Shown: piece after piece, positions 1 through 5,025 of the stretch
Position numbering within the stretch: the first letter of the stretch is position 1
Layout: each line of letters starts with the position of its first letter
DNA from: Bacteroidota bacterium
GTDB taxonomy: Bacteria > Bacteroidota > Bacteroidia > Bacteroidales > PUMT01
Length of the DNA: 5,025 bases
Assembly: GCA_003556985.1 (NCBI GenBank)
Contig: PWPZ01000183.1
Coordinates: 1 to 5,025 of the forward strand
Direction: 5' to 3'
Notes under the pieces: model-generated
What the model was told of the DNA's origin: nothing
The model's input: only the letters and a program-made list of their open reading frames with translations
Database searches by the model: none
Position numbers and translations under genes: made by a program

Positions 1-241
1 CGGCTTCCGCGGTTCCAAGAAAAACACTCCTTACGCCGCCCAGGTTTCAGCGGCCGACTGTGCAAAAAAGGCCCACGATCTTGGCTTGAGAAAGGTCAAG
101 GTATTTGTAAAGGGACCCGGCTCCGGTCGTGAATCGGCCATCAGGACCATCCATACCTCAGGAATTGAAGTCTCCGAGATAGTAGATGTAACTCCAATGC
201 CCCATAACGGCTGCCGACCTCCCAAACGTCGACGTGTATAA
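1..241 (+). CDS. rpsK: 30S ribosomal protein S11 (uS11), 3' part only
   Basis: S11 binds 16S rRNA on the platform of the small subunit, near the mRNA exit channel. The visible frame (first full codon at 2) gives 79 residues beginning GFRGSKKNTPYAAQVSA and ending PHNGCRPPKRRRV, then TAA at 239-241. The family hallmarks are clear: the GFRGS/K...TPYAAQ block, the VKGPGSGRES loop, DVTPMPHNGCRPP and the basic C-terminus. S11 in E. coli is 129 residues, so roughly the first 50 are upstream of the window. The Asn-Gly in PHNGC matches the site where E. coli S11 carries an isoaspartate; only the dipeptide is seen here, the modification is not shown. The next gene, rpsD, begins 41 nt downstream, which is the standard rpsK-rpsD-rpoA-rplQ order of the alpha operon. 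Confidence 0.97.
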   Translation, partial: GFRGSKKNTPYAAQVSAADCAKKAHDLGLRKVKVFVKGPGSGRESAIRTIHTSGIEVSEIVDVTPMPHNGCRPPKRRRV

Positions 242-282
242 TCAATTTACGAGACAATAATACATATAACATATTTATTGAA
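242..282 (+). other. A/T-rich leader of rpsD without a Shine-Dalgarno motif
   Basis: This 41-nt spacer between the rpsK stop and the rpsD ATG is about 80% A/T and has no AGGAGG-like sequence at a useful distance. The last bases before the start are TTTATTGAA. I see no hairpin and no promoter matching the Bacteroidota consensus. Weakly structured A/T-rich leaders are the usual ribosome entry context in this phylum, so the spacer is read as an intra-operon translation initiation region. Confidence 0.45.
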
Positions 283-891
283 ATGGCAAGATATACAGGA
301 CCAAGAACAAAAATATCCAGAAAGTTCGGAGAACCGTTATTCGGACCCGACAAGGTGCTTGAGAAGAAAAATTACCCGCCGGGTATGCATGGTAACATGC
401 GCAGAAGAAAAAAGACTTCTGAATACGGTGTACAGCTGCAGGAGAAGCAAAAAGCAAAATACACATATGGTGTTCTGGAACGTCAGTTCCTGAATCTTTT
501 CAAAAAAGCCTCCCGTGCGAAGGGGATTACCGGGGAAGCGTTACTCCAGCTGCTGGAATCGCGACTTGACAATGTGGTATTCCGCATGGGCATAGCACCT
601 ACCCGTGCCGCTGCACGACAGTTTGTTTCACACCGGCATATTACAGTAAACGGTAAAGTGGTGAATATTCCCTCCTATACAGTTAAAGCCGGCGATTTTG
701 TCGGTGTACGGGAAAAATCCAAGTCGCTCGAAGCCATAATCGAATCACTCTCCGGAAAGAAGCGTAATGCATATTCCTGGATTGAATGGGATTCCGGGAA
801 AATGACCGGAAGGTTTTTGAATGTGCCCGAAAGAGAAGAAATTCCGGAAAACATAAAGGAACAATTGATTGTTGAATTGTATTCAAAATAA
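283..891 (+). CDS. rpsD: 30S ribosomal protein S4 (uS4), cysteine-free type
   Basis: S4 is a primary 16S rRNA binder that nucleates assembly of the small-subunit body and lies beside the mRNA entry channel. In E. coli it also represses its own operon by binding a site near rpsM, which is outside this window. The 202-residue length is typical (about 200-206). The start MARYTGPRTKISRKFGEPLF is the family N-terminus, so ATG 283 is secure. The N-terminal rRNA-binding region covers about 1-90, including YPPGMHG (31-37) and the conserved EYGVQLQEKQK segment (47-57). The S4 RNA-binding domain is at about 93-155 (SRLDNVVFRMG, HITVNGKVVNIPSY, GVREKS), and the C-terminal IVELYSK is canonical. No cysteine is present, so this is the form lacking the N-terminal zinc site. 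The gene ends with tandem stops TAA TAA (889-894), and rpoA starts 7 nt after the first stop. Confidence 0.97.
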   Translation: MARYTGPRTKISRKFGEPLFGPDKVLEKKNYPPGMHGNMRRRKKTSEYGVQLQEKQKAKYTYGVLERQFLNLFKKASRAKGITGEALLQLLESRLDNVVFRMGIAPTRAAARQFVSHRHITVNGKVVNIPSYTVKAGDFVGVREKSKSLEAIIESLSGKKRNAYSWIEWDSGKMTGRFLNVPEREEIPENIKEQLIVELYSK

Positions 892-898
892 TAAGGTC

Positions 899-1891
899 AT
901 GGCAATATTAGCATTTCAAAAACCAGAACAAGTTATAATGCTCGAATCGACCGATACCTACGGGAAATTCGAGTTCCGCCCCCTTGAACCGGGATACGGC
1001 ATTACCATTGGCAATTCTCTCAGGCGCGTGCTTCTTTCGTCACTTGAAGGGTTTGCTATCACCACCATCAAGATAGCCGGCGTTGATCATGAGTTTTCAA
1101 CTATACCGGGGGTTATTGAAGATGTAACCGAAATAATTCTGAATCTCAAGCAAGTAAGGTTTAAACGACAGGTTGAGGAAAGCGAGGGGGAACGTATTTC
1201 AGTATCAATTAGCGGACAGGAGGAGTTCAAAGCCGGTGACCTTTCAAGGTTTCTAAGCGGGTTCACCATATTGAATCCCGATCACCTGATTTGCCGTATG
1301 GAACCCGATACCAAACTGCAGATGGATATCACCTTTACCAAGGGACGTGGATATGTGCCTTCCGAGGAAAACAAACCCTCCGAGGAAGAATTCGGCGTTA
1401 TTGCAATGGATTCGATATTTACCCCGATAAAGAATGTGAAGTATCAGGTAGAAGATTACCGGGTGGAACAAAGAACTGACTATGAAAAACTGATCTTTGA
1501 AATCCAGACTGACGGATCCGTACATCCCAAGGAGGCACTCAAGGAATCCGCCAAAATTCTGATATACCATCTTATGCTCTTTTCCGATGAAAAGATCACC
1601 CTGGAAACGGATGAAAAATTTGCCCATGAAGAATTTGATGAGGAGATATTGCATATGAGGCAGCTGCTCAAGTCACGGCTGGTAGATCTTGACCTTTCCG
1701 TGAGGGCATTGAACTGCCTGAAGGCCGCCGAGGTTGAAACTCTGGGTGACCTTGTGAAATTCAATAAGAACGATCTTCTCAAATTCAGGAATTTTGGTAA
1801 AAAATCTCTTACCGAACTTGACGAATTGCTGGAATCACTGAACCTCAGCTTTGGAATGGATATATCGAAGTATAAATTAGACAAGGAATAA
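899..1891 (+). CDS. rpoA: DNA-directed RNA polymerase subunit alpha
   Basis: The alpha subunit dimerises to scaffold beta and beta' and uses its C-terminal domain to contact UP elements and activators. I place the start at ATG 899, giving 330 residues beginning MAILAFQKPEQV, the N-terminus I recall for Bacteroidota RpoA. An in-frame ATG at 869 would add ten unlikely residues and overlap rpsD. The alpha-NTD covers about 15-235, with FRPLEPGYGITIGNSLRRVL (26-45) for dimerisation and assembly, GRGYVP (149-154), and a conserved end KEALKESAKILIYHLMLF (211-228). A linker follows. The alpha-CTD is at about 260-325: R269, N272 and C273 in VRALNCLKAAEVETLGDL, and G300, K302 and E306 in NFGKKSLTELDELL, align with the DNA-contacting E. 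coli R265, N268, C269, G296, K298 and E302. Tandem stops TAA TAG (1889-1894) precede rplQ, whose ATG is only 5 nt after the first stop, suggesting coupled translation. Confidence 0.97.
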   Translation: MAILAFQKPEQVIMLESTDTYGKFEFRPLEPGYGITIGNSLRRVLLSSLEGFAITTIKIAGVDHEFSTIPGVIEDVTEIILNLKQVRFKRQVEESEGERISVSISGQEEFKAGDLSRFLSGFTILNPDHLICRMEPDTKLQMDITFTKGRGYVPSEENKPSEEEFGVIAMDSIFTPIKNVKYQVEDYRVEQRTDYEKLIFEIQTDGSVHPKEALKESAKILIYHLMLFSDEKITLETDEKFAHEEFDEEILHMRQLLKSRLVDLDLSVRALNCLKAAEVETLGDLVKFNKNDLLKFRNFGKKSLTELDELLESLNLSFGMDISKYKLDKE

Positions 1892-1896
1892 TAGAA

Positions 1897-2724
1897 ATGA
1901 GACACAGAAAGAAGTTAAATCATCTGGGGAGGACAAGTTCGCACAGGAAAGCAATGCTTGCCAATATGGCATCTTCTCTGATATTACACAAACGTATATC
2001 AACTACGGTTGCAAAAGCCAAGGCATTAAGGATTTATATAGAGCCTCTGATTACCCGGTCAAAAACCGACTCCACTCATTCAAGGAGGATGGTTTTCAGT
2101 CACCTTAAGGATAAGTCAGCGGTATCCGAATTATTCCGTGAAGTATCGACGAAAATTGCCGACCGGCCCGGAGGCTATACCAGGATACTTAAAACCGGTT
2201 CCAGGCTTGGCGATAATGCCGATATGTGCTTTATTGAACTGGTCGACTATAATGAAAATATGCTTGCTGCCGGAAAAGAAGCAAAACCCGCCACAAAACG
2301 CAGGCGCAGGGGACGCGGAAAGAAATCGGAACAGTCCGCTGAAACACCTGCTGCAATGCAGGATCAGAAACAGTCGGCCGAAACCGGAACCGGTACGGAA
2401 GATCAGGGCAGCACATCCGGTGGCGAAAAGGTAACTCCTGCCGAAGAAAAATCCCGGCCGGTTAAAGGTACTTCCGAAGAGGGGGTGAAAAAGGAAGAAC
2501 CGGCTGCCGAAGCGAAGAAAGAAGAGAAACCGGTTGAAAAAGAGCCAAAGGAAGAACCGGCTGCCGAAGCGAAGAAAGAAGAGAAACCGGTTGAAAAAGA
2601 GCCAAAGGATGAACCGCCGGTAGAGAAAAAGCCTGAGGAGCCTGCCGCCGGGAAAGAGAAAAAGGAAGAACCGTCAGCAGATGACAAGGCAGAGGAGAAA
2701 CCCGGGGGAAAGGATAAGGAATAA
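1897..2724 (+). CDS. rplQ: 50S ribosomal protein L17 (bL17) with long charged C-terminal tail
   Basis: L17 is a large-subunit protein located near the polypeptide exit tunnel region. Residues 1-120 are a standard L17 core: MRHRKKLNHLGRTSSHRKAM at the N-terminus, then LANMASSLILHKRISTTVAKAKALR, and a closing PGGYTRILKTGSRLGDNADMCFIELVDYN (91-119). Ordinary bacterial L17 stops near here, at about 115-130 residues. This protein continues to 275, first with a basic patch KRRRRGRGKK (134-143), then a Gln/Ser/Thr/Glu stretch with two QSAET motifs (146-150, 159-163), and finally a Lys/Glu/Pro/Ala segment (about 190-275, roughly 30 acidic residues to 21 Lys) with a perfect 19-residue tandem repeat. 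The tail is predicted to be disordered; its function is unknown to me. C-terminal extensions of L17 occur in Bacteroidota, but this one seems long. An AAGGA at 1883-1887, inside the end of rpoA, lies 9 nt before the ATG and may act as a weak Shine-Dalgarno, or merely encode the Lys-Glu end of RpoA. Confidence 0.95.
   Translation: MRHRKKLNHLGRTSSHRKAMLANMASSLILHKRISTTVAKAKALRIYIEPLITRSKTDSTHSRRMVFSHLKDKSAVSELFREVSTKIADRPGGYTRILKTGSRLGDNADMCFIELVDYNENMLAAGKEAKPATKRRRRGRGKKSEQSAETPAAMQDQKQSAETGTGTEDQGSTSGGEKVTPAEEKSRPVKGTSEEGVKKEEPAAEAKKEEKPVEKEPKEEPAAEAKKEEKPVEKEPKDEPPVEKKPEEPAAGKEKKEEPSADDKAEEKPGGKDKE
2491..2604 (+). repeat. Perfect 57-bp in-frame tandem duplication in rplQ tail
   Basis: Two adjacent identical 57-bp units occupy 2491-2547 and 2548-2604, each encoding KEEPAAEAKKEEKPVEKEP (residues 199-217 and 218-236). 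With flanking matches, the identity at offset 57 runs over 63 bp (2490-2552 against 2547-2609). A degenerate continuation follows (KDEPPVEKKPEEPAAGKEKKEEP). The unit is 19 codons, so gain or loss of a copy keeps the frame. Lack of any synonymous difference suggests a recent slippage or unequal-recombination event, or an assembly artefact. Confidence 0.95.
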
Positions 2725-2754
2725 TTATATTTTTTACTTTTAAAATTTAAAACT
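2725..2754 (+). other. A/T-only leader between rplQ and eno
   Basis: This 30-nt spacer has 28 A or T bases, no Shine-Dalgarno motif and no GC-containing hairpin. TATATTTT (2726-2733) resembles the Bacteroidota -7 element TAnnTTTG, but no TTTG lies 19-21 bp upstream, so a promoter is not supported. The spacer most likely serves as an unstructured ribosome entry region, with eno transcribed by readthrough from rplQ. Confidence 0.4.
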
Positions 2755-4044
2755 ATGGGACAAATTGCCCGGATACATGCAAGACAAATTCTTGATTCCC
2801 GAGGGAATCCTACCATCGAGGTGGAAGTTATAACCGAAAGCGGATTTCATGGCCGCGCCGCCGTACCATCAGGTGCTTCGACAGGAGTACATGAAGCCGT
2901 TGAACTGCGTGACGGCGATAAGAATTCCTATCTCGGAAAGGGTGTTTTGCAGGCTGTTAAAAATGTGAACACAATTATTAACGATGAGATAACCGGTTTT
3001 GACGTACAGGATCAGAATGGTATTGATTTAGCCATGATGCAGCTTGATGGAACTGAAAATAAAGGAAAACTGGGTGCAAACGCAATTCTTGGCGTCTCAC
3101 TTGCTGTTGCCCGCGCTGCTGCAGACGCAACCGGACAGGAACTGTTCCGCTATATAGGTGGAGTAAATGCCAACACCCTTCCCGTTCCAATGATGAACAT
3201 CCTGAATGGTGGGTCGCATGCCGACAACAAAATAGATATCCAGGAATTCATGATTATGCCCGTTGGAGCCTCTTCGTTTTCGGAAGCTCTCCGCATGGGT
3301 GCGGAAATATTCCATAACCTGAAATCAGTTCTTAAAAAAAGCGGCCATTCCACGAATGTTGGAGATGAAGGTGGCTTTGCACCCAACCTTGGCTCCAATG
3401 ATGAAGCTATAGAAGTCGTTTTGAAGGCTGTGGAACAGGCCGGATACAAGCCCGGTGATGACATTTTGATTGCCCTTGATGCGGCAGCATCGGAATTTTA
3501 CAACAAGGAGAAAAAAGTCTATGAGTTTGAATCGACAGGTGAAACATTTACCAGTGCCCAGCTTGCTGAGTTCTGGCAGAAGTGGGTTGACAAGTACCCT
3601 ATAGTATCGATTGAAGATGGCTTCGATGAAGATGACTGGGAAGGATGGAAACTACTGCACGAAAGAATAGGCGACAGGGTTCAGCTGGTTGGTGACGACC
3701 TGTTTGTGACCAATGTGAAGAGGTTGCAGAGAGGTATTGATGAAAGTTCGGCCAATTCAATACTTATTAAGGTGAACCAGATAGGTACGCTGACTGAAAC
3801 CATCAACGCGGTTCAGCTGGCTACCCGGAATAATATGACTTCAATTATTTCCCACAGGTCGGGAGAAACTGAAGATCATTTTATTGCCGATCTTGCTGTT
3901 GCTCTCAACACAGGCCAGATTAAAACCGGATCGGCTTCCCGTTCCGACAGGATTGCCAAATATAACCAGCTGCTCAGGATCGAGGAGTCGCTTGGAGATC
4001 TGGCGAAATACCCTGGAAAGAGTTTTAAATTTTACAAAAAGTAG
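2755..4044 (+). CDS. eno: Enolase (phosphopyruvate hydratase)
   Basis: Enolase (EC 4.2.1.11) is a cytosolic Mg-dependent enzyme that dehydrates 2-phosphoglycerate to phosphoenolpyruvate in glycolysis and runs the reverse in gluconeogenesis. The 429-residue length is typical of bacterial enolases. The N-terminus MGQIARIHARQILDSRGNPT supports ATG 2755. The N-terminal domain (about 1-130) carries the mobile GASTG loop (40-44). The barrel domain has GGSHADN (152-158), the catalytic acid E205 in GDEGGFAPN, Mg ligands D242 (LDAAASEFY), E287 (SIEDG) and D314 (GDDLFVTN), the catalytic base K339 in the signature ILIKVNQIGTLTE, SHRSGETED (366-374) with H367, R368 and S369, and K390 in GQIKTGS. Nothing key is missing, so the enzyme should be active. 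It ends in TAG, followed 23 nt later by a strong terminator. It lies 30 nt after rplQ and is probably the last gene of that transcript. Confidence 0.98.
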   Translation: MGQIARIHARQILDSRGNPTIEVEVITESGFHGRAAVPSGASTGVHEAVELRDGDKNSYLGKGVLQAVKNVNTIINDEITGFDVQDQNGIDLAMMQLDGTENKGKLGANAILGVSLAVARAAADATGQELFRYIGGVNANTLPVPMMNILNGGSHADNKIDIQEFMIMPVGASSFSEALRMGAEIFHNLKSVLKKSGHSTNVGDEGGFAPNLGSNDEAIEVVLKAVEQAGYKPGDDILIALDAAASEFYNKEKKVYEFESTGETFTSAQLAEFWQKWVDKYPIVSIEDGFDEDDWEGWKLLHERIGDRVQLVGDDLFVTNVKRLQRGIDESSANSILIKVNQIGTLTETINAVQLATRNNMTSIISHRSGETEDHFIADLAVALNTGQIKTGSASRSDRIAKYNQLLRIEESLGDLAKYPGKSFKFYKK

Positions 4045-4067
4045 ATCGGCGGGTTTAAAAAGTGTTT

Positions 4068-4093
4068 AAAAAAGGGGATTTATCCCCTTTTTT
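4068..4093 (+). terminator. Rho-independent terminator after eno (bidirectional shape)
   Basis: AAAAAAGGGGA (4068-4078) is perfectly complementary to TCCCCTTTTTT (4083-4093) around a TTTA loop, giving an 11-bp stem with a 4-bp GC core plus an A:T extension and a T-tract on the exit side. The run of A before the stem means it would also terminate transcription from the opposite strand, although no opposing gene is visible. It closes the rpsK-rpsD-rpoA-rplQ-eno unit and isolates the citrate synthase gene. Confidence 0.93.
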
Positions 4094-4115
4094 CGTTTTA
4101 ACGGCATGAAATCAA

Positions 4116-4146
4116 TTTGAATATATCGCAAATTTTCTTAGCTTTA
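4116..4146 (+). promoter_or_regulatory. Predicted Bacteroidota-type promoter of the citrate synthase gene
   Basis: TTTG at 4116-4119 is followed after exactly 19 bp by TAGCTTTA (4139-4146). This matches the known Bacteroidota primary-sigma consensus (TTTG, 19-21 bp, TAnnTTTG) in all but the last base of the -7 box. It lies between the terminator and the next ATG, where a promoter is needed, and predicts a transcription start around 4150-4155 with a leader of about 20 nt. No experimental start is available here. Confidence 0.6.
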
Positions 4147-4160
4147 TGACATAAATCATG
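4145..4160. promoter_or_regulatory. Imperfect palindrome over predicted transcription start (possible operator)
   Basis: TATGA (4145-4149), six bases, then TCATG (4156-4160) form an imperfect inverted repeat with four of five arm pairs matching. The layout resembles CRP/FNR-family sites (TGTGA-N6-TCACA). It overlaps the end of the -7 box and the predicted start, a position where a bound regulator would repress. A 16-bp match in A/T-rich DNA can arise by chance, so this is tentative. Confidence 0.2.
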
Positions 4161-4172
4161 TAAAGCACGAAT

Positions 4173-5025
4173 ATGGATCCTTTAAAAAAGAAATTTGTAG
4201 AAATAGCGCTTCCCAGAGTTGCCGATTTTAAAAAGCTGGCAACCGAACACAGTGAAAAAGAAATCGGGAAAGTCACAATAGGCAGTGTGCTGAGCGGAAT
4301 TAAGGGCACGGTGAGCCTGTTAACCGATACTTCCAAGCTTGATCCCGAAGAAGGAATCCGCTTCAGGGGCTGGACCATTCCCGAATTGCGTGAAAAACTG
4401 CCCAAAGCCCAGCCTAAGGGTGAACCACTTCCGGAAGGCCTTTTTTACCTTATGCTTACCGGAGAACTGCCATCCGACCAGGACGTTGCCTTTCTCAGCA
4501 AGGAATGGTCCAGGCGCTCAGAAATACCCGATTATGTGTTCAATGTCATTGACGCCCTGCCCACCGATGCCCGCCCCATGGCTCAATTCTCCACCGCCAT
4601 CCTGTCAATGGCATCCGAGTCTAAATTTTTTGCAGCCTATATGGATGGTGCCGCCAAAAGAGACTACTGGGATACCACCTACGAGGATATTATGGATCTG
4701 ATCGCAAGGCTCCCCCGGATAGCCGCCTACATCTATCGCAGGATGTATCACAATAACCAGCAGATCGATCCCGATCCGTCGCTCGACTGGTCGGCGAATC
4801 TTGCCCATATGATGGGGTATGACAAAACTGAAGTTTACCGTTTGCTAAGGCTTTATATGTTCCTGCATGCCGATCATGAAGGCGGAAATGTTTCTGCCCA
4901 TGCAAATCATCTTGTTGGTTCTGCACTCAGCAATCCTTATTACTCTTTTGCAGCTGCAATGACCGGATTGGCTGGCCCGCTGCACGGCTTTGCCAATCAG
5001 GAGGTTATAAGGTGGATCCAGGCTA
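4173..5025 (+). CDS. gltA: Citrate synthase, eukaryotic (mitochondrial-like) type, 3' end cut off
   Basis: Citrate (Si)-synthase condenses oxaloacetate with acetyl-CoA to form citrate, the entry step of the TCA cycle. The frame is open from ATG 4173 to the window edge: 284 complete codons, about two thirds of a protein expected to be near 440 residues. It resembles the animal mitochondrial enzyme more than E. coli GltA. Matching blocks are LDPEEGIRFRGWTIPE (56-71), PLPEGLFYLMLTGELP (85-100), LSKEWSRR (108-115), YEDIMDLIARLP (170-181), LDWSANLAHMMGY (204-216), HADHEGGNVSAHANHLVGSA (232-251) and AGPLHGFANQEV (267-278). H271 corresponds to pig catalytic His274; the later catalytic His and Asp (pig 320, 375) lie beyond the window. 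The first residues MDPLKKKFVEIALPRVADF show no obvious targeting or secretion signal. No Shine-Dalgarno is present before the ATG, and no alternative in-frame start lies close upstream. The gene has its own predicted promoter and is separated from eno by a terminator. The symbol follows common bacterial usage. Confidence 0.95.
   Translation, partial: MDPLKKKFVEIALPRVADFKKLATEHSEKEIGKVTIGSVLSGIKGTVSLLTDTSKLDPEEGIRFRGWTIPELREKLPKAQPKGEPLPEGLFYLMLTGELPSDQDVAFLSKEWSRRSEIPDYVFNVIDALPTDARPMAQFSTAILSMASESKFFAAYMDGAAKRDYWDTTYEDIMDLIARLPRIAAYIYRRMYHNNQQIDPDPSLDWSANLAHMMGYDKTEVYRLLRLYMFLHADHEGGNVSAHANHLVGSALSNPYYSFAAAMTGLAGPLHGFANQEVIRWIQA

Noticed and set aside
237..242. TATAAT matching the E. coli -10 element at the end of rpsK
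   Set aside because: It spans the rpsK stop codon, has no matching -35, and the taxon uses a different promoter consensus; rpsD is expected to be read from the upstream operon.
893..896. AAGG just before the rpoA ATG as a Shine-Dalgarno site
   Set aside because: Only two bases separate it from the start codon, too close for normal pairing. It arises largely from the second TAA stop.
869..898. Earlier in-frame ATG that would extend RpoA by ten residues (MLNCIQNNKV)
   Set aside because: It overlaps the end of rpsD and the extra residues do not resemble RpoA. MAILAFQKPEQV at 899 fits the family N-terminus and the operon spacing.
1253..1654. 133-codon minus-strand open frame opposite rpoA
   Set aside because: It lies entirely within conserved RpoA sequence and shows no recognisable domain or regulatory signals.
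1480..1905. 141-codon minus-strand open frame opposite the rpoA C-terminal half
   Set aside because: It is antisense to well-conserved RpoA coding sequence, has a low-complexity Ser-rich translation, no promoter and no family resemblance.
2403..2816. 137-codon minus-strand open frame rich in Ser, Phe and Gly across the rplQ tail
   Set aside because: It is the reverse of the Lys/Glu/Pro-rich repeat region (GAA and AAG read as TTC and CTT). Its repetitive composition is a by-product of rplQ, and it has no recognisable domain.
4158..4163. ATG TAA start-stop pair in the citrate synthase leader, nine bases before the real ATG
   Set aside because: It could be a minimal upstream frame, but such a hexamer is common by chance in A/T-rich leaders and no other feature supports a regulatory role.
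4112..4405. 97-codon minus-strand open frame opposite the start of the citrate synthase gene
   Set aside because: It overlaps the predicted promoter and conserved N-terminal citrate synthase coding; nothing in it looks like a protein family.

Overview
The window looks like chromosomal core-genome DNA from a member of the phylum Bacteroidota, most likely Bacteroidales or a close relative. Four things point there: the RpoA and S4 sequences; start codons with A/T-rich leaders and almost no Shine-Dalgarno motifs; an L17 with a long C-terminal extension; and a promoter fitting the Bacteroidota TTTG / TAnnTTTG pattern ahead of a eukaryotic-type citrate synthase. The assignment rests on family knowledge and recall, not on a database search.

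Layout: all genes are on the + strand. Positions 1-2724 are the distal end of the ribosomal-protein/alpha operon, in the order rpsK (3' part only), rpsD, rpoA, rplQ. The spacing is tight: 41 nt between rpsK and rpsD, 7 nt between rpsD and rpoA, and 5 nt between rpoA and rplQ. rplQ has a normal L17 core of about 120 residues followed by a charged, low-complexity tail of about 150 residues, which contains a perfect 57-bp tandem duplication. After 30 nt of nearly pure A/T comes eno (enolase, 2755-4044), with no terminator or recognisable promoter in front of it, so it is probably the last gene of the same transcript. A strong rho-independent terminator follows at 4068-4093. A predicted promoter (4116-4146) then starts a separate unit, a type I eukaryotic-like citrate synthase (4173 to the window edge, 284 codons visible, 3' end missing).

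How the genes work together: S11, S4 and L17 build the two ribosomal subunits. RpoA nucleates RNA polymerase assembly. Enolase makes phosphoenolpyruvate in lower glycolysis, and citrate synthase commits acetyl-CoA to the TCA cycle. The arrangement joins transcription and translation machinery to central carbon genes, with a transcriptional break between eno and the citrate synthase gene.

I found no RNA gene, mobile element, CRISPR array or clearly new system. Every gene is intact except where the window cuts it. The least ordinary element is the L17 tail with its in-frame tandem repeat. The next most interesting is the promoter and operator-like region of the citrate synthase gene.
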